A stretch of DNA of 29,884 nt from a virus: IMG/VR virus record IMGVR_UViG_3300042554_000875, positions 1 to 29,884 of that record. One strand, given 5' to 3'. The notes beneath the pieces were generated by a model. The model ran no database searches. It saw nothing but the letters and a program-made list of their open reading frames with translations, and had not been told where the DNA came from. Each line of letters opens with the position of its first letter. The first letter of the stretch is position 1. This document shows positions 1 through 10,053 of this stretch, piece after piece. The position numbers were made by a program, and so were the translations under genes.

Positions 1-3000
1 CCAAGTTGTTTAGCTATAGTCGTGGTAGCACAGTGGCAGATCCAGTATTGGGATTCTCATTGAGCTACAGCAGCACTGGTGGCAGCATTGGGCAGTTAAA
101 CTTCACTAACAATTACTGTGCAGATACCTTTGCATATACATCAGATTCGGTTAAACGCATTACCACTGAGCTTAAGACCAATGTGGGATTTATTAGAAAG
201 ATCACTGGTAGAGTAACTTATAGTTTACTAAACACCTGGAACCGTGTTAGTGATACCAGCAAGCAGTACCAACAAATTACGGCAGTTTATGATGGCCTAA
301 CCAGTTATTTTGAACTAGGCGCGGTACCAGTACTAGACACCATTGACACTCCATCTATAAAAATTTATATCAACAATCGTCGTTTAACCAGAACAACTGT
401 AGCTGGTAGTTTTGCCACAATTACGGGCACAGCAGCAACAACCACAGTGACCGGAGCTAATGCAGCAATCTATGCCACCACTGTCAATGGTTACTACAAT
501 ACCTATCTTGGTAGACATGCTGACCAGACTGGTTTAGATTATTGGGTAAATCTTGTTAATAATGGGACTGTGACACTCAGCGAAGTCGAAGCCAGAATCA
601 TAGCCAGCGAAGAAGCCTATAGATTTGCCTGTGGATTTGAACTAGCACAGGTCGGGGCAAGAACCGCAGTTAAAATACGCACAGACTTGTTAAGTCAGGG
701 CGACCGTGTGGATATCCTGTTCTACAGCACTGCAATCAGTGAGCTGGCTCACTATGAAATTCCCAAGAATCTAGAGTTTAATCCGCAGAATTCCGAAATC
801 GCACAATTAACACTAGGTCAACTACGCAACCACCTTCAAACCATTGGAGAAAATACTCGCGGTCTAATAGGATCAGCACTGGCTCAAGGTAACATAAGAG
901 ACTTAGATATCACAGCCAAACCCGGAACTATTTTACAGCACAGTGCTCCTATTATCTACAGTAGCTTATTTCTGTCAGACTCCGATGCTAACTTTATAAA
1001 CAGTATAGATTTTGCTCGTAGAGAATACACAAGGTTTAAAAATAAATTTTTAGAATTATCAGTGACTTTGCCTGATGTGAATCCTAACGACATCAGTCAC
1101 AGCGTGGATGTAATTTTAGAATCAATCAACACTGTTAAGAATAATTTGTTCCCATGGTATTATTCTGACATGATGGCCCATGGCAGCGACTACAATCAAA
1201 CCACTATCACTGTGTTAAATGCATCAGTGAAGACCTATAATCTTTCTAGATCTTATAGAACTCTTAGTGTGGGCAGTACCGCAGTATTGATTTATCGCAA
1301 TGGAACATTGTTGGTCAAAGACATTGATTTTGTGTTTGACGCCAGTGCTACTTTTACCTTGAGTAGCAGTGTGACATTGAATTTAAATGATACTTTGGTT
1401 ATTAGAGAATATGCCAACACCGAAGGATCTTATGTTCCTGAAACACCTAGCAAGTTAGGCCTTTATCCTAAGTTTGTTCCTGCTATCTACACAGATACAA
1501 CATATAGAACAGCTCGACAAGTGATTCAAGGTCACGATGGTAGCGTTACGCCAGCCTTCGGTGATTATCGAGATAATTTACTACTAGAGCTAGAAAAGCG
1601 CATTTACAATAATATTAAAACCGAATACACTGGCGCTCTGTTCAACATAAACTCTAACCAGCCTGGAAAATACAGAACCACTGCCTATACCAACAGCGAA
1701 TATAGAGATATTCTCAATACTGAATTCCTAAAGTGGGTCGGCTATAACCAACTTGACTTTGCCAGCAATACTTACTTTCTAGGCAACGATGAATGGAGTT
1801 GGAACTACAGTGGTTCCCTAGACATAGATGACGCTGAAGTATCCGGATACTGGCGTGGCATCTATCGTTATTACTATGACACAGATCGTCCACATACGCA
1901 TCCTTGGGAAATCATGGGTTATGCGATAAAGCCAAATTGGTGGGATACTTATTATTCCTGGACTGATCCTGTCAAGCGTAGCACCTTGATATTTAATATT
2001 ACCAATGGGCTAATCAATGACCCAGGGTCTGCCACAGCAGCGCAGGCTAATCCTGTTTATGCTAGACCAGGATTCAGTAGTCGTGTACCAGTGAACAGTG
2101 CTGGTCAATTACTGTCGCCAATGTCTACAGTAATTAAGAAATTTAACGATTCGAACTTTAACAGACCATTTGCAGTCGGTGATCAAGGTCCAGTTGAAAG
2201 TGCTTGGTATCGTAGCAGCGAATATGCTTTTGCTGTGCAACGTGCCATGGCATTAATGCGTCCTGCTGAGTATTTTGGCAGATTAGCTGACACATTCAGA
2301 TATGGTATCAACAGTTTAATTAACCAATATGTACGCAGCACAGGTCTAGTGCGTGGTAGTACCAGTGGCACTGCTATCAACGGAGAAGTCATTGGATCGG
2401 TGACCACAAGATCGTTGGGGTATTTAAATTGGGTACAGGCTTATTTGACCAGTCTGGGTCGTGATGGCACCGCAGTTATTAGAACACTGCTTAACACTGT
2501 GCAGGTTAAACTAAGTCATAAACTAGCTGGATTCACTGACAGAAACATGATCACTGTGCTAGCTGAACAGTTTTCGCCTACTAGCACCAGTGAAAGTGTG
2601 ATTATTCCTGATGAAAACTATCAGGTTCATTTAAATCGTAGTGTGCCGGTGGCAAGAGCTACCTACAGTGCTGTGATCATTGAACGATCAGAAAACGGTT
2701 ACACAGTCAGCGGTTACGATCTCAAATATCCTTATTTTATTATTGTTCCTAGTGAAACAGCCGGTACTGCCTATGAAATTGGTGTGCTTGATCAAACTGC
2801 TGTGGTCTACGAGGATTTCAAAATACAAAAGGTAGCTGTGCCTTATGGTTATGAATTTACCAGTGCACAACAGGTTGTTGATTTCCTAGTAGGTTACGAG
2901 CGTTGGCTAATAGCTCAAGGATTTATCTTTGATAGATACAGCACAGATTTTCAATTGATGCAAGATTTTAAACTTGCTGCAAGAGAATTTTTAACTTGGG

Positions 3001-6000
3001 ATCAACAAGGATGGCAACCTGGTAACATTATTGTGGTTAGTCCAGTTGGTGACAAATTAGATATTTTCACCGACAACACAGTGGTTGATTATATTACTAA
3101 CAGAATCAATGAATCTCAGCTGATGGGTGTTAACTTTAATGTAATTAAAGCTGCTGATTTTTCTGTGATACGTGACAGTAATTTAACCACAATATTTACT
3201 CTTAGCGGGCAAAGTATTGCATTTGCTGAACTAAATCTTGTGCAGTATGAACATGCATTGGTGTTTGATAATACCACGGTGTTCAATGACATAATTTATA
3301 AACCTGATCTGGGCAATAGACAATATAGATTAAGACTAGTAGGAGCCATAACCAGTAACTGGGATGGACAATTAACACCACCAGGATATATCTATAACAC
3401 TGGTAATATTGCTGATTGGGCCACGGGTCAAGATTACCGTAAAGGTGATATTGTTAGATACAAGTTGAAAAATTATACTGCGGCACAAGATGTTGCTGCC
3501 AGCGATAGTTTCAACTACAATTATTGGACTCTATTAGACAGCGTACCAGATTCTGGACTAAATGCAAACTTTGTCACTGGTGCCAGCAGATCGAAGCAGT
3601 TTTATGACGTTGACGATCAGCCATTGGATGAACAATTTGCTAGATTTAGCAATGGCCTAATAGGTTTTAGGAATCGTACCTATCTTGAAAACTTAGGTAT
3701 GAATACCATAACCCAGACCAAGTTTTATCAGGGTTACATACGAGAAAAAGGAACCAAGAACAGTATTGCTGCTCTAAGTCGTGGACAATTCAATAACATA
3801 AGCAGTACAATTACTGTATACGAAGAATGGGCTGCTCGAGTTGGTGAATATGGAGCCATAGACAGCAATCCTTATATTTCATTGGCACTTAAAGATTCTG
3901 TGTTCCGTGACAGACCCATGGCCATTGAGTTACTATCTATCACAGGTACTGCCAGCGATAACAATGTGATTGCTGTAAAGCCTCATGAATTAACTTATCG
4001 TCCTGATCCTTATACACCAAATATCTTTTTAACTAGAGAACCTGCTGTTACCAAAACATTCAAAATAGAATTGTTCGGCGATGGTATCATGTGCGGCCGA
4101 GATCCTGCTGCTGCATCCATGGTAAATTTACAACTAGTGGTAGCATGCCGTGATGATCGAACCACAGCCAGAGTTGCTAGCCCTCCGGATTATCTACTTT
4201 ATCAGGCACTTAATAGCAAGTATAACCTAGCAATTACCACACGTTCAGTGGAAAACTCAACTTCGGCACAGTTGTTGTCCGGTGGCGACAGTGTAAATGG
4301 TGCTTGGCCCGACGACATAGAAGCTGACATTGTTGTAATCAACCATGGCATGATTGATGCTAAAAATGGCATATCAGTGGTTGATTATAAATCAAATCTA
4401 CGAGCACTGCGTACAGCATTGAAGCCAAATCAAATGGTTATTTGGCAAACTCCTAGTTTGGTAAATCGTAGTTTGCCCAGTACTGATTGGAGTTTAACTG
4501 GAACCAACGACGTAGCCATATATGCTCAGGCCATGAGAGAAGTGGCAGCAGAATACAATGATGTAGTAGCCGATGCGGCCGCTATACCAAATTGGACTAA
4601 CTACCTTGGCACAAATGGAGTATATCCTTCGCAACAAGGATACACCGTGTTGGTTAACACAGTGTTGGCACCCGCAGTAGAAAAGGTTATAAGAAAACAA
4701 CTACAACAGCAGATTAGAGTATTCGAAGACGATGTTAAAACTGCTGGTTACGTAAATCAAGACCATGTTGATTATTTGCTATTCGATCTTTATAACTACA
4801 GCTCATTGACTGACTCTGTGTTGTCTGAGCTGGTAACCGGATATAAAATTTGGGTTGCCAAGGATTTTAACGACGATTGGCAGGTTTACAGAGCCTACCA
4901 AGCAGAAAACATTGTTACCAGAGTAGAAGCCGATATTGATAATCGCATTGTATTCACCATGGAATCAGCACATGGGCTTGCGGCCTATGATGTGTTTGCA
5001 GTGCGTGGTATGGATCCTGCTATCGACGGATTTTATCAGGCCCTGATTGTAGACGCCAACACTGTAACAGTGTTAGCCAGTGATACAGTTTATCAATATG
5101 TAGGCAATCAAGTTACAACTAGTAGTACCGCACTGTTATTCGACCTGCAAAAATTAAGATTTGCCAATAATACACAGCGTGATCTAGCAGTGCCCAAGCA
5201 TGGATGGTTAAATTCTGATCGTGTGTGGATCGATGACAGCGGTGATGCACTTGGTAGTTGGGCAGTATATGATAGATTAGACACTTATAGAATAGCCGGC
5301 GATCGAGGTAATGTGTCCACTAGCGGCACAGTTAATTTTACAGTTACCACAGTACAACCAAACGAAACTGTGTACTATACCATTGCCGACGGAGCCACTG
5401 CTACAGTAATACCAGAAACCAATGCATGGACATTGTTGGTCAGCCAGCCCATGCATGTGGACATTGACAGTATCAGTAATTGTTATTTGTTCTCTAATAA
5501 AACCAAAGAAATTGTTGCTAGACTAGACATACTTGACCCAGCCAAAGGCAGACTACTAGGTGTAGCACAAAGCAATATCGACTACACAACCAGTATTGAT
5601 CCTGCACGTTATAGTAACAGCAGCAGTTTGTCTGACGTACTACCAACCAGTACTGATTATTATTGGGCGGCAGCACAAGTAGGAAAATTCTGGTGGAACA
5701 TAGACACCTGTAGATTTGTAGACTATGAACAAGGATCATTGACCTATAGATTGGCCAATTGGGCAAAACTATTCCCAGGTAGCAGCGTGGATGTTTATGA
5801 ATGGATCGAAAGCGATCTGTTGCCCAGCGAGCATGTTGCTGCTGGTCTACCTGGTGTGCCTTTGTATGCCAATGACGACGGATATAGTCGTGTAAGTTAC
5901 ATAGACCCGGCTACTAACATAGTCAAAACCAAGTACTACTATTGGCTTCACGGTCATAACACCAAGATTAGCGATCAGCGCACACATACCAGTTACAGTC

Positions 6001-9000
6001 TTGAACAAATCATTGCTGCTCCAGAACAACAAGGAATTCCTTATCTGGCACCATTGAGTACCAATGCTTTTGCGTTGTTTAATGTAGGTAGCTATTTGTC
6101 TGGGTCTGACACAGTGGTACATGTCAGTTATCGTCGTGTGCTTAATGAGCGCATTATTCACAGTGATTACAAACTGATACAGCAAGGTGATCCTGCTAGC
6201 ACAATTCCTGATAGAATTGAAAGCAAAATCATCGACAGCGTGATCGGCTCTGACGCACTGGGATTGCCAGTGCCGAGTCCTATTTTACCGCCTAGCCAAC
6301 GTTTAGGATTAGGCATGAGACCAAAACAAACAGTGGTACTCAATGCTGATGTGGCCAAGGAAAATCTGGTCAAATATGTAAATTCGGTATTGATCAAGCA
6401 GGCACTAGCAGGCAAGCTAGTGGACAGTGCTAGCAGTACCGTAGACAACTTTTTCGCACGAGATCCTATTCCTGCTGCCACCGAGTACCTGCATAGAGTT
6501 AGTACCTACAGTAGAATTACACTGCCTCCGGCCAACGTTGGAGAACGTATACTGGTTGAACGTGATGAGCGTAACAGTAATTACTGGACCATTTATCAAC
6601 GTACCGACACTGGTTATAAGCTATTACGTCGCCAGCAATTTGACGTAACCAAACTCTGGAGTCTAGTAGACTGGTATGCCGATGGCTATTCGGCCAAAAC
6701 CAATCCAGACTATACTGTAAACGAATACAAAGACATTTATAAACTACCATTGGTTGATGGAACCTTGGTGCAAGTTTTAAACAGTCGATTCGATGTCGCC
6801 AGTCTGATTAACACTTATCGTACAGCCAAACAAACCACTGGTGTTACAGAACTTTATAGATTTGATACCATTGAAGGTACTTTAAAACCTATTTTAATTG
6901 GTAGAGAAAATGGTACTTTCCAACTCAGTGACGATTTATATGCTGGCAAAGGCTTTGACAGTGCAGCTTTTGACACAGAAGATTTTGATAATCATTACAT
7001 GACAGAATGGCGCTATATCATGCAAGGGTTGAAGCATGATATATTTGTAGCTGATTTAGCAGTAAATTATAATCAGATGATTTACTTCCTAATCGATTAC
7101 ATACTCAGTGAACAGCGTTACATTGATTGGTTCTTCAAAACCAGCTTTGTAAAAGTGCTACACCAAGTATCAGGATTGGTACAATCACCTACCTATATTA
7201 AGAATCGCCAGGAAAATTATGAAAGCTATGTGCGTGAAGTCAAACCATACCGTACCAAAATACGCGATTACACACTTGGTTATGATCACGTAGAAAAGCC
7301 TAGGTTCACTGTAACTGACTTTGATATTCCTGCTTACTATGATACCACACTGAAAATTTTCCGTAGTCCCAATGGTGAACAACCAAGCATTGACGCAGAA
7401 AAATTTACCGAACCTGAATATCAAGACTGGGTAAACAACCATGGATATTCAGTTACAGCATTAAATCTTGCACAGTCAGGTTATGGTTATCGTGGCGGCA
7501 ACGCCGCGCCTAGTGTTAGCATAATACGGCGTGACACCAATACAGGCACTGATGCCGAAGCCAAAATATTCCTCAACAGTGACACTGGTGGAATCAGTCG
7601 AGTTGGTGTTACCAGCTTTGGGTCAAATTATACACTAACACCCACAGTTACCATCAATGGCAACGGTGGTACCATAATCAGTGACCATAAGAGTTATGCA
7701 TTTAGAGTAACTGCTAAAGGTCAAGCAGACACCAGTGGCAACATAGCTTTTGGGTTGTATAGCCTAGTAGGCAATGCAAATGTCTCGCTGTACACTACTG
7801 CCAACATCGGATACACCATGCATCGTATACGCAGGTCTGATGGTCAACTGTTGTTTACAAGACATTATGAATTACCTAACGAGCTTACTGGTGGCTATAC
7901 AGGATATACCAGTGCTGATTTAGCCAATGATCTCAATGATAGTTCTGCTAATCAGTTGGTAGTGGTACACACTCTAGGAGATGCTAGAACCAACAGACTT
8001 AACAATAATCTAGATCTTGCCATGTATCGTTGCGGTGCTAGCCCACTGGTGTTTGGTAATAACACAGTGATGACCGCTAACTGTGCTTATTTGTTGGTAG
8101 GGATACCCGGCGTAGGTCAAGGTAATGGACTAGAAATACAGTCAGGCAATGTAGCCAACAGTACTACTTCATTTAGTAGATTAGATTTCAAACTACGACG
8201 CAGTTTCTTTATACCCACAGTGGCTCAGCCTAAAACTGCCAACAGTGATTTTGCATACTCGAGTTCATTGGGCACAGATCTAGCGCCACATTACGCAGTG
8301 ATATCACCTAGACTGGAAAACAATACCATTAGAAAGCTCAAAACCACCATGCGTTTTGACAGAATCCAGTATACCACACAGGTAGTAGATTGGCAACCCG
8401 GCGGATTTGATGTCAAGAACTTTGACATGGATAACTACGATCAAACCTATGCTGCTGGTACCTATGTGGCATATCGCGGTGAAGCATATGTAGCCGACGG
8501 GTTTAGCAGGACCACACCGTATGCGTACCCAGTGGTAGGCAGTTTAGAGAATCCTAATTCTAGAACATATCGACATGGATTTTTCGATAATGCCAATGAT
8601 CGTATCATGGCATATTATCAACCCACCGCAGATATGATACCCAAAGATCTAGAAAGATTGATTCCTGGTATTAGACAAGGTGGTACTACCTATGCAGGCA
8701 GTGGATCTGGATCTGGTGCTGGTGGTACTACCACTATCATGGTAGGTGATACATTTAGTAGCATGGGCGGTTTACCGGCCAGCAATATCACTGTCACTGG
8801 TGGCAGTTTTGTAAATGAATTGTTCAGCCATGCTCCGGAAGAGCTGTTACCTGGCCAAACATTTGAAAGTTTACAAATCAGAGTGATGAGTAATGCCACT
8901 AATACAGGATTCCATTTGTTTAAACCATTGCAGGGTAATGTGGAATATGCTACTAGAAATTCAGTGTATACAACCACATTAACACAAGCATTGTTACTAA

Positions 9001-9239
9001 CTGATACCACTATTACTGTGGCAGACGGTACTAAGTTAGCCGCTCCTGATCCTTTATTGATTAAACCAGGTATTCTTTATGTCAACGGTGAACGTATTGC
9101 CTACTACAGCAAAGTAGGAAATGTGCTAAGTCAAATTAATCGTGGTTATGGTGGTACCGGTGCTGCTGCTGTGCATCCAGCTGGAAGCTCAGTGGAGGAT
9201 GTCAGTGAACGAACCAAATTGCCCACAGTTCAAACTTAA
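1..9239 (+). CDS. Giant phage tail/baseplate structural protein, 5' end outside window
   Basis: The reading frame is open at the left edge, so the gene starts upstream. At least 3077 residues are visible (numbered from the codon at position 6). Recognisable pieces in order: a DUF4214-like segment (about 161-206, with YLGR and a GLDYW motif); a conserved phage stretch near 485-545 (TPSKLGLYP, IQGHDGS, RIYNNIK); a carbohydrate-binding CBM5/12-like segment (about 1137-1180) and a similar one near 2815-2836; an SGNH/GDSL-hydrolase-like domain (about 1350-1560); a Gly/Ser linker near 2897-2912; and a C-terminal INRGYGGTGA motif often seen at the end of virion proteins. The SGNH blocks read FGDG, NHGMID and GVYPS, so nucleophile Ser, Asn and His are replaced by Gly, Ile and Tyr. 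It is probably a virion surface scaffold with sugar-binding modules. Its exact place in the tail is inferred. Confidence 0.85.
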   Translation, partial: KLFSYSRGSTVADPVLGFSLSYSSTGGSIGQLNFTNNYCADTFAYTSDSVKRITTELKTNVGFIRKITGRVTYSLLNTWNRVSDTSKQYQQITAVYDGLTSYFELGAVPVLDTIDTPSIKIYINNRRLTRTTVAGSFATITGTAATTTVTGANAAIYATTVNGYYNTYLGRHADQTGLDYWVNLVNNGTVTLSEVEARIIASEEAYRFACGFELAQVGARTAVKIRTDLLSQGDRVDILFYSTAISELAHYEIPKNLEFNPQNSEIAQLTLGQLRNHLQTIGENTRGLIGSALAQGNIRDLDITAKPGTILQHSAPIIYSSLFLSDSDANFINSIDFARREYTRFKNKFLELSVTLPDVNPNDISHSVDVILESINTVKNNLFPWYYSDMMAHGSDYNQTTITVLNASVKTYNLSRSYRTLSVGSTAVLIYRNGTLLVKDIDFVFDASATFTLSSSVTLNLNDTLVIREYANTEGSYVPETPSKLGLYPKFVPAIYTDTTYRTARQVIQGHDGSVTPAFGDYRDNLLLELEKRIYNNIKTEYTGALFNINSNQPGKYRTTAYTNSEYRDILNTEFLKWVGYNQLDFASNTYFLGNDEWSWNYSGSLDIDDAEVSGYWRGIYRYYYDTDRPHTHPWEIMGYAIKPNWWDTYYSWTDPVKRSTLIFNITNGLINDPGSATAAQANPVYARPGFSSRVPVNSAGQLLSPMSTVIKKFNDSNFNRPFAVGDQGPVESAWYRSSEYAFAVQRAMALMRPAEYFGRLADTFRYGINSLINQYVRSTGLVRGSTSGTAINGEVIGSVTTRSLGYLNWVQAYLTSLGRDGTAVIRTLLNTVQVKLSHKLAGFTDRNMITVLAEQFSPTSTSESVIIPDENYQVHLNRSVPVARATYSAVIIERSENGYTVSGYDLKYPYFIIVPSETAGTAYEIGVLDQTAVVYEDFKIQKVAVPYGYEFTSAQQVVDFLVGYERWLIAQGFIFDRYSTDFQLMQDFKLAAREFLTWDQQGWQPGNIIVVSPVGDKLDIFTDNTVVDYITNRINESQLMGVNFNVIKAADFSVIRDSNLTTIFTLSGQSIAFAELNLVQYEHALVFDNTTVFNDIIYKPDLGNRQYRLRLVGAITSNWDGQLTPPGYIYNTGNIADWATGQDYRKGDIVRYKLKNYTAAQDVAASDSFNYNYWTLLDSVPDSGLNANFVTGASRSKQFYDVDDQPLDEQFARFSNGLIGFRNRTYLENLGMNTITQTKFYQGYIREKGTKNSIAALSRGQFNNISSTITVYEEWAARVGEYGAIDSNPYISLALKDSVFRDRPMAIELLSITGTASDNNVIAVKPHELTYRPDPYTPNIFLTREPAVTKTFKIELFGDGIMCGRDPAAASMVNLQLVVACRDDRTTARVASPPDYLLYQALNSKYNLAITTRSVENSTSAQLLSGGDSVNGAWPDDIEADIVVINHGMIDAKNGISVVDYKSNLRALRTALKPNQMVIWQTPSLVNRSLPSTDWSLTGTNDVAIYAQAMREVAAEYNDVVADAAAIPNWTNYLGTNGVYPSQQGYTVLVNTVLAPAVEKVIRKQLQQQIRVFEDDVKTAGYVNQDHVDYLLFDLYNYSSLTDSVLSELVTGYKIWVAKDFNDDWQVYRAYQAENIVTRVEADIDNRIVFTMESAHGLAAYDVFAVRGMDPAIDGFYQALIVDANTVTVLASDTVYQYVGNQVTTSSTALLFDLQKLRFANNTQRDLAVPKHGWLNSDRVWIDDSGDALGSWAVYDRLDTYRIAGDRGNVSTSGTVNFTVTTVQPNETVYYTIADGATATVIPETNAWTLLVSQPMHVDIDSISNCYLFSNKTKEIVARLDILDPAKGRLLGVAQSNIDYTTSIDPARYSNSSSLSDVLPTSTDYYWAAAQVGKFWWNIDTCRFVDYEQGSLTYRLANWAKLFPGSSVDVYEWIESDLLPSEHVAAGLPGVPLYANDDGYSRVSYIDPATNIVKTKYYYWLHGHNTKISDQRTHTSYSLEQIIAAPEQQGIPYLAPLSTNAFALFNVGSYLSGSDTVVHVSYRRVLNERIIHSDYKLIQQGDPASTIPDRIESKIIDSVIGSDALGLPVPSPILPPSQRLGLGMRPKQTVVLNADVAKENLVKYVNSVLIKQALAGKLVDSASSTVDNFFARDPIPAATEYLHRVSTYSRITLPPANVGERILVERDERNSNYWTIYQRTDTGYKLLRRQQFDVTKLWSLVDWYADGYSAKTNPDYTVNEYKDIYKLPLVDGTLVQVLNSRFDVASLINTYRTAKQTTGVTELYRFDTIEGTLKPILIGRENGTFQLSDDLYAGKGFDSAAFDTEDFDNHYMTEWRYIMQGLKHDIFVADLAVNYNQMIYFLIDYILSEQRYIDWFFKTSFVKVLHQVSGLVQSPTYIKNRQENYESYVREVKPYRTKIRDYTLGYDHVEKPRFTVTDFDIPAYYDTTLKIFRSPNGEQPSIDAEKFTEPEYQDWVNNHGYSVTALNLAQSGYGYRGGNAAPSVSIIRRDTNTGTDAEAKIFLNSDTGGISRVGVTSFGSNYTLTPTVTINGNGGTIISDHKSYAFRVTAKGQADTSGNIAFGLYSLVGNANVSLYTTANIGYTMHRIRRSDGQLLFTRHYELPNELTGGYTGYTSADLANDLNDSSANQLVVVHTLGDARTNRLNNNLDLAMYRCGASPLVFGNNTVMTANCAYLLVGIPGVGQGNGLEIQSGNVANSTTSFSRLDFKLRRSFFIPTVAQPKTANSDFAYSSSLGTDLAPHYAVISPRLENNTIRKLKTTMRFDRIQYTTQVVDWQPGGFDVKNFDMDNYDQTYAAGTYVAYRGEAYVADGFSRTTPYAYPVVGSLENPNSRTYRHGFFDNANDRIMAYYQPTADMIPKDLERLIPGIRQGGTTYAGSGSGSGAGGTTTIMVGDTFSSMGGLPASNITVTGGSFVNELFSHAPEELLPGQTFESLQIRVMSNATNTGFHLFKPLQGNVEYATRNSVYTTTLTQALLLTDTTITVADGTKLAAPDPLLIKPGILYVNGERIAYYSKVGNVLSQINRGYGGTGAAAVHPAGSSVEDVSERTKLPTVQT

Positions 9240-9256
9240 AATCAGGATTTTATACC

Positions 9257-9406
9257 ATGATAAATATAGAGAAAGCCGTTGATGATCAGGAAAGCCAAGA
9301 CACAGAACAGCACGAACCCGATGATGTGGGCGGTATTGCTGTGCAAGGGTTTTTCAAGATTTTTGATCCTGAGTCAGGCGAAGTCTTAACGCAAGGTCGT
9401 GCATAG
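9257..9406 (+). CDS. 49-residue mini-protein with IFDPESG motif
   Basis: An ATG preceded by AGGAT (9244-9248) opens a 49-codon frame that ends 2 nt before the next gene. The first half is acidic (many D, E and Q). The C-terminal half reads GFFKIFDPESGEVL, which matches the N-terminus of the next protein (GHVHIFDPESGTTY). This suggests a partial duplication or a split relative of that structural protein. The tight spacing between two late structural genes and the shared motif argue that it is translated. Its function is unknown. Confidence 0.6.
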   Translation: MINIEKAVDDQESQDTEQHEPDDVGGIAVQGFFKIFDPESGEVLTQGRA

Positions 9407-9408
9407 AT

Positions 9409-10017
9409 ATGAAACACAATAGCGAGTTGAAAATTACTGGTCATGTGCATATATTTGATCCTGAATCAGGAACTACATATGTGGATCAACACAATGCCAT
9501 ACACTTTGAAAACATCAGTGAAGCACTGGCCTATAGTTTAGCCAATAAGAGCACTAATTTTATCAGTGAAATGCATTTTGGTCGCGGCGGCACCAGCATT
9601 GATAGCACTGGGGTAATTAACTATTTGCCGCCCAACACCAACAGCCAAAATTCAGATTTATATAATCCTACATTTTTCAAAATTGTAGATGACACTGATG
9701 AGGAAAACACAGATCCTGTGCGTAATAACATGACTGTGCGGCACATCCCTGGCACAGTGTATTCTGACATAGTGGTAACCTGTCTACTAGATTACGGTGA
9801 GCCTGCTGGACAATTGGCTTTTGACAACACCAGCAGTTTAGAAAATACTTTTGTGTTTGATGAATTAGGCTTGAAAAGTTGGGGAGCTGCCGGAGGTGGA
9901 ACCGGTAAGCTGTTGACTCATGTGGTGTTCCATCCTGTACAAAAGAGTTTGAATCGTTTGATACAGATTGATTATACCATTAGGATTCAGAGCTTGACTA
10001 ATTTGACTGGTGCTTAA
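9409..10017 (+). CDS. Phage structural protein, 202 aa, tail/baseplate associated
   Basis: The ATG follows the 49-codon frame after 2 nt. The N-terminus has the pattern KITGHVHIFDPESG then HNAIHFENISEALA, which I associate with small structural proteins next to tail-fibre genes in T4-like aquatic phages. The middle has GRGGTSID and a Pro/Asn-rich segment. The C-terminal third is beta-rich and ends in a predicted strand pair (QIDYTIRIQSL). No signal peptide or membrane segment is seen. Its position between the giant virion protein and the S74 fibre supports a virion role, perhaps as a fibre connector. The exact role is not known, and the family assignment is from memory of similar sequences. 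Confidence 0.75.
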   Translation: MKHNSELKITGHVHIFDPESGTTYVDQHNAIHFENISEALAYSLANKSTNFISEMHFGRGGTSIDSTGVINYLPPNTNSQNSDLYNPTFFKIVDDTDEENTDPVRNNMTVRHIPGTVYSDIVVTCLLDYGEPAGQLAFDNTSSLENTFVFDELGLKSWGAAGGGTGKLLTHVVFHPVQKSLNRLIQIDYTIRIQSLTNLTGA

Positions 10018-10020
10018 CCA

Positions 10021-10028
10021 GCTAAATA
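10021..10028 (+). promoter_or_regulatory. Late-promoter-like box GCTAAATA upstream of the S74 fibre gene
   Basis: GCTAAATA lies 26 nt before the ATG at 10054, in the 36-nt gap after the preceding gene. T4 late promoters use TATAAATA at about -13 to -6. Here the last six bases match, which would give a leader of about 20 nt carrying the GGAG ribosome site near 10039. The match is partial, so this is an inference supported by similar boxes elsewhere in the window. Confidence 0.4.
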
Positions 10029-10053
10029 ACTAAAACTTCGGAGCATAGGTTTC

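Noticed and set aside
9259-9266. GATAAATA as a late promoter for the 202-residue structural gene
   Set aside because: It lies within the first codons of the 49-residue mini-ORF and 143 nt before the next ATG, so it is likely to be coding coincidence.
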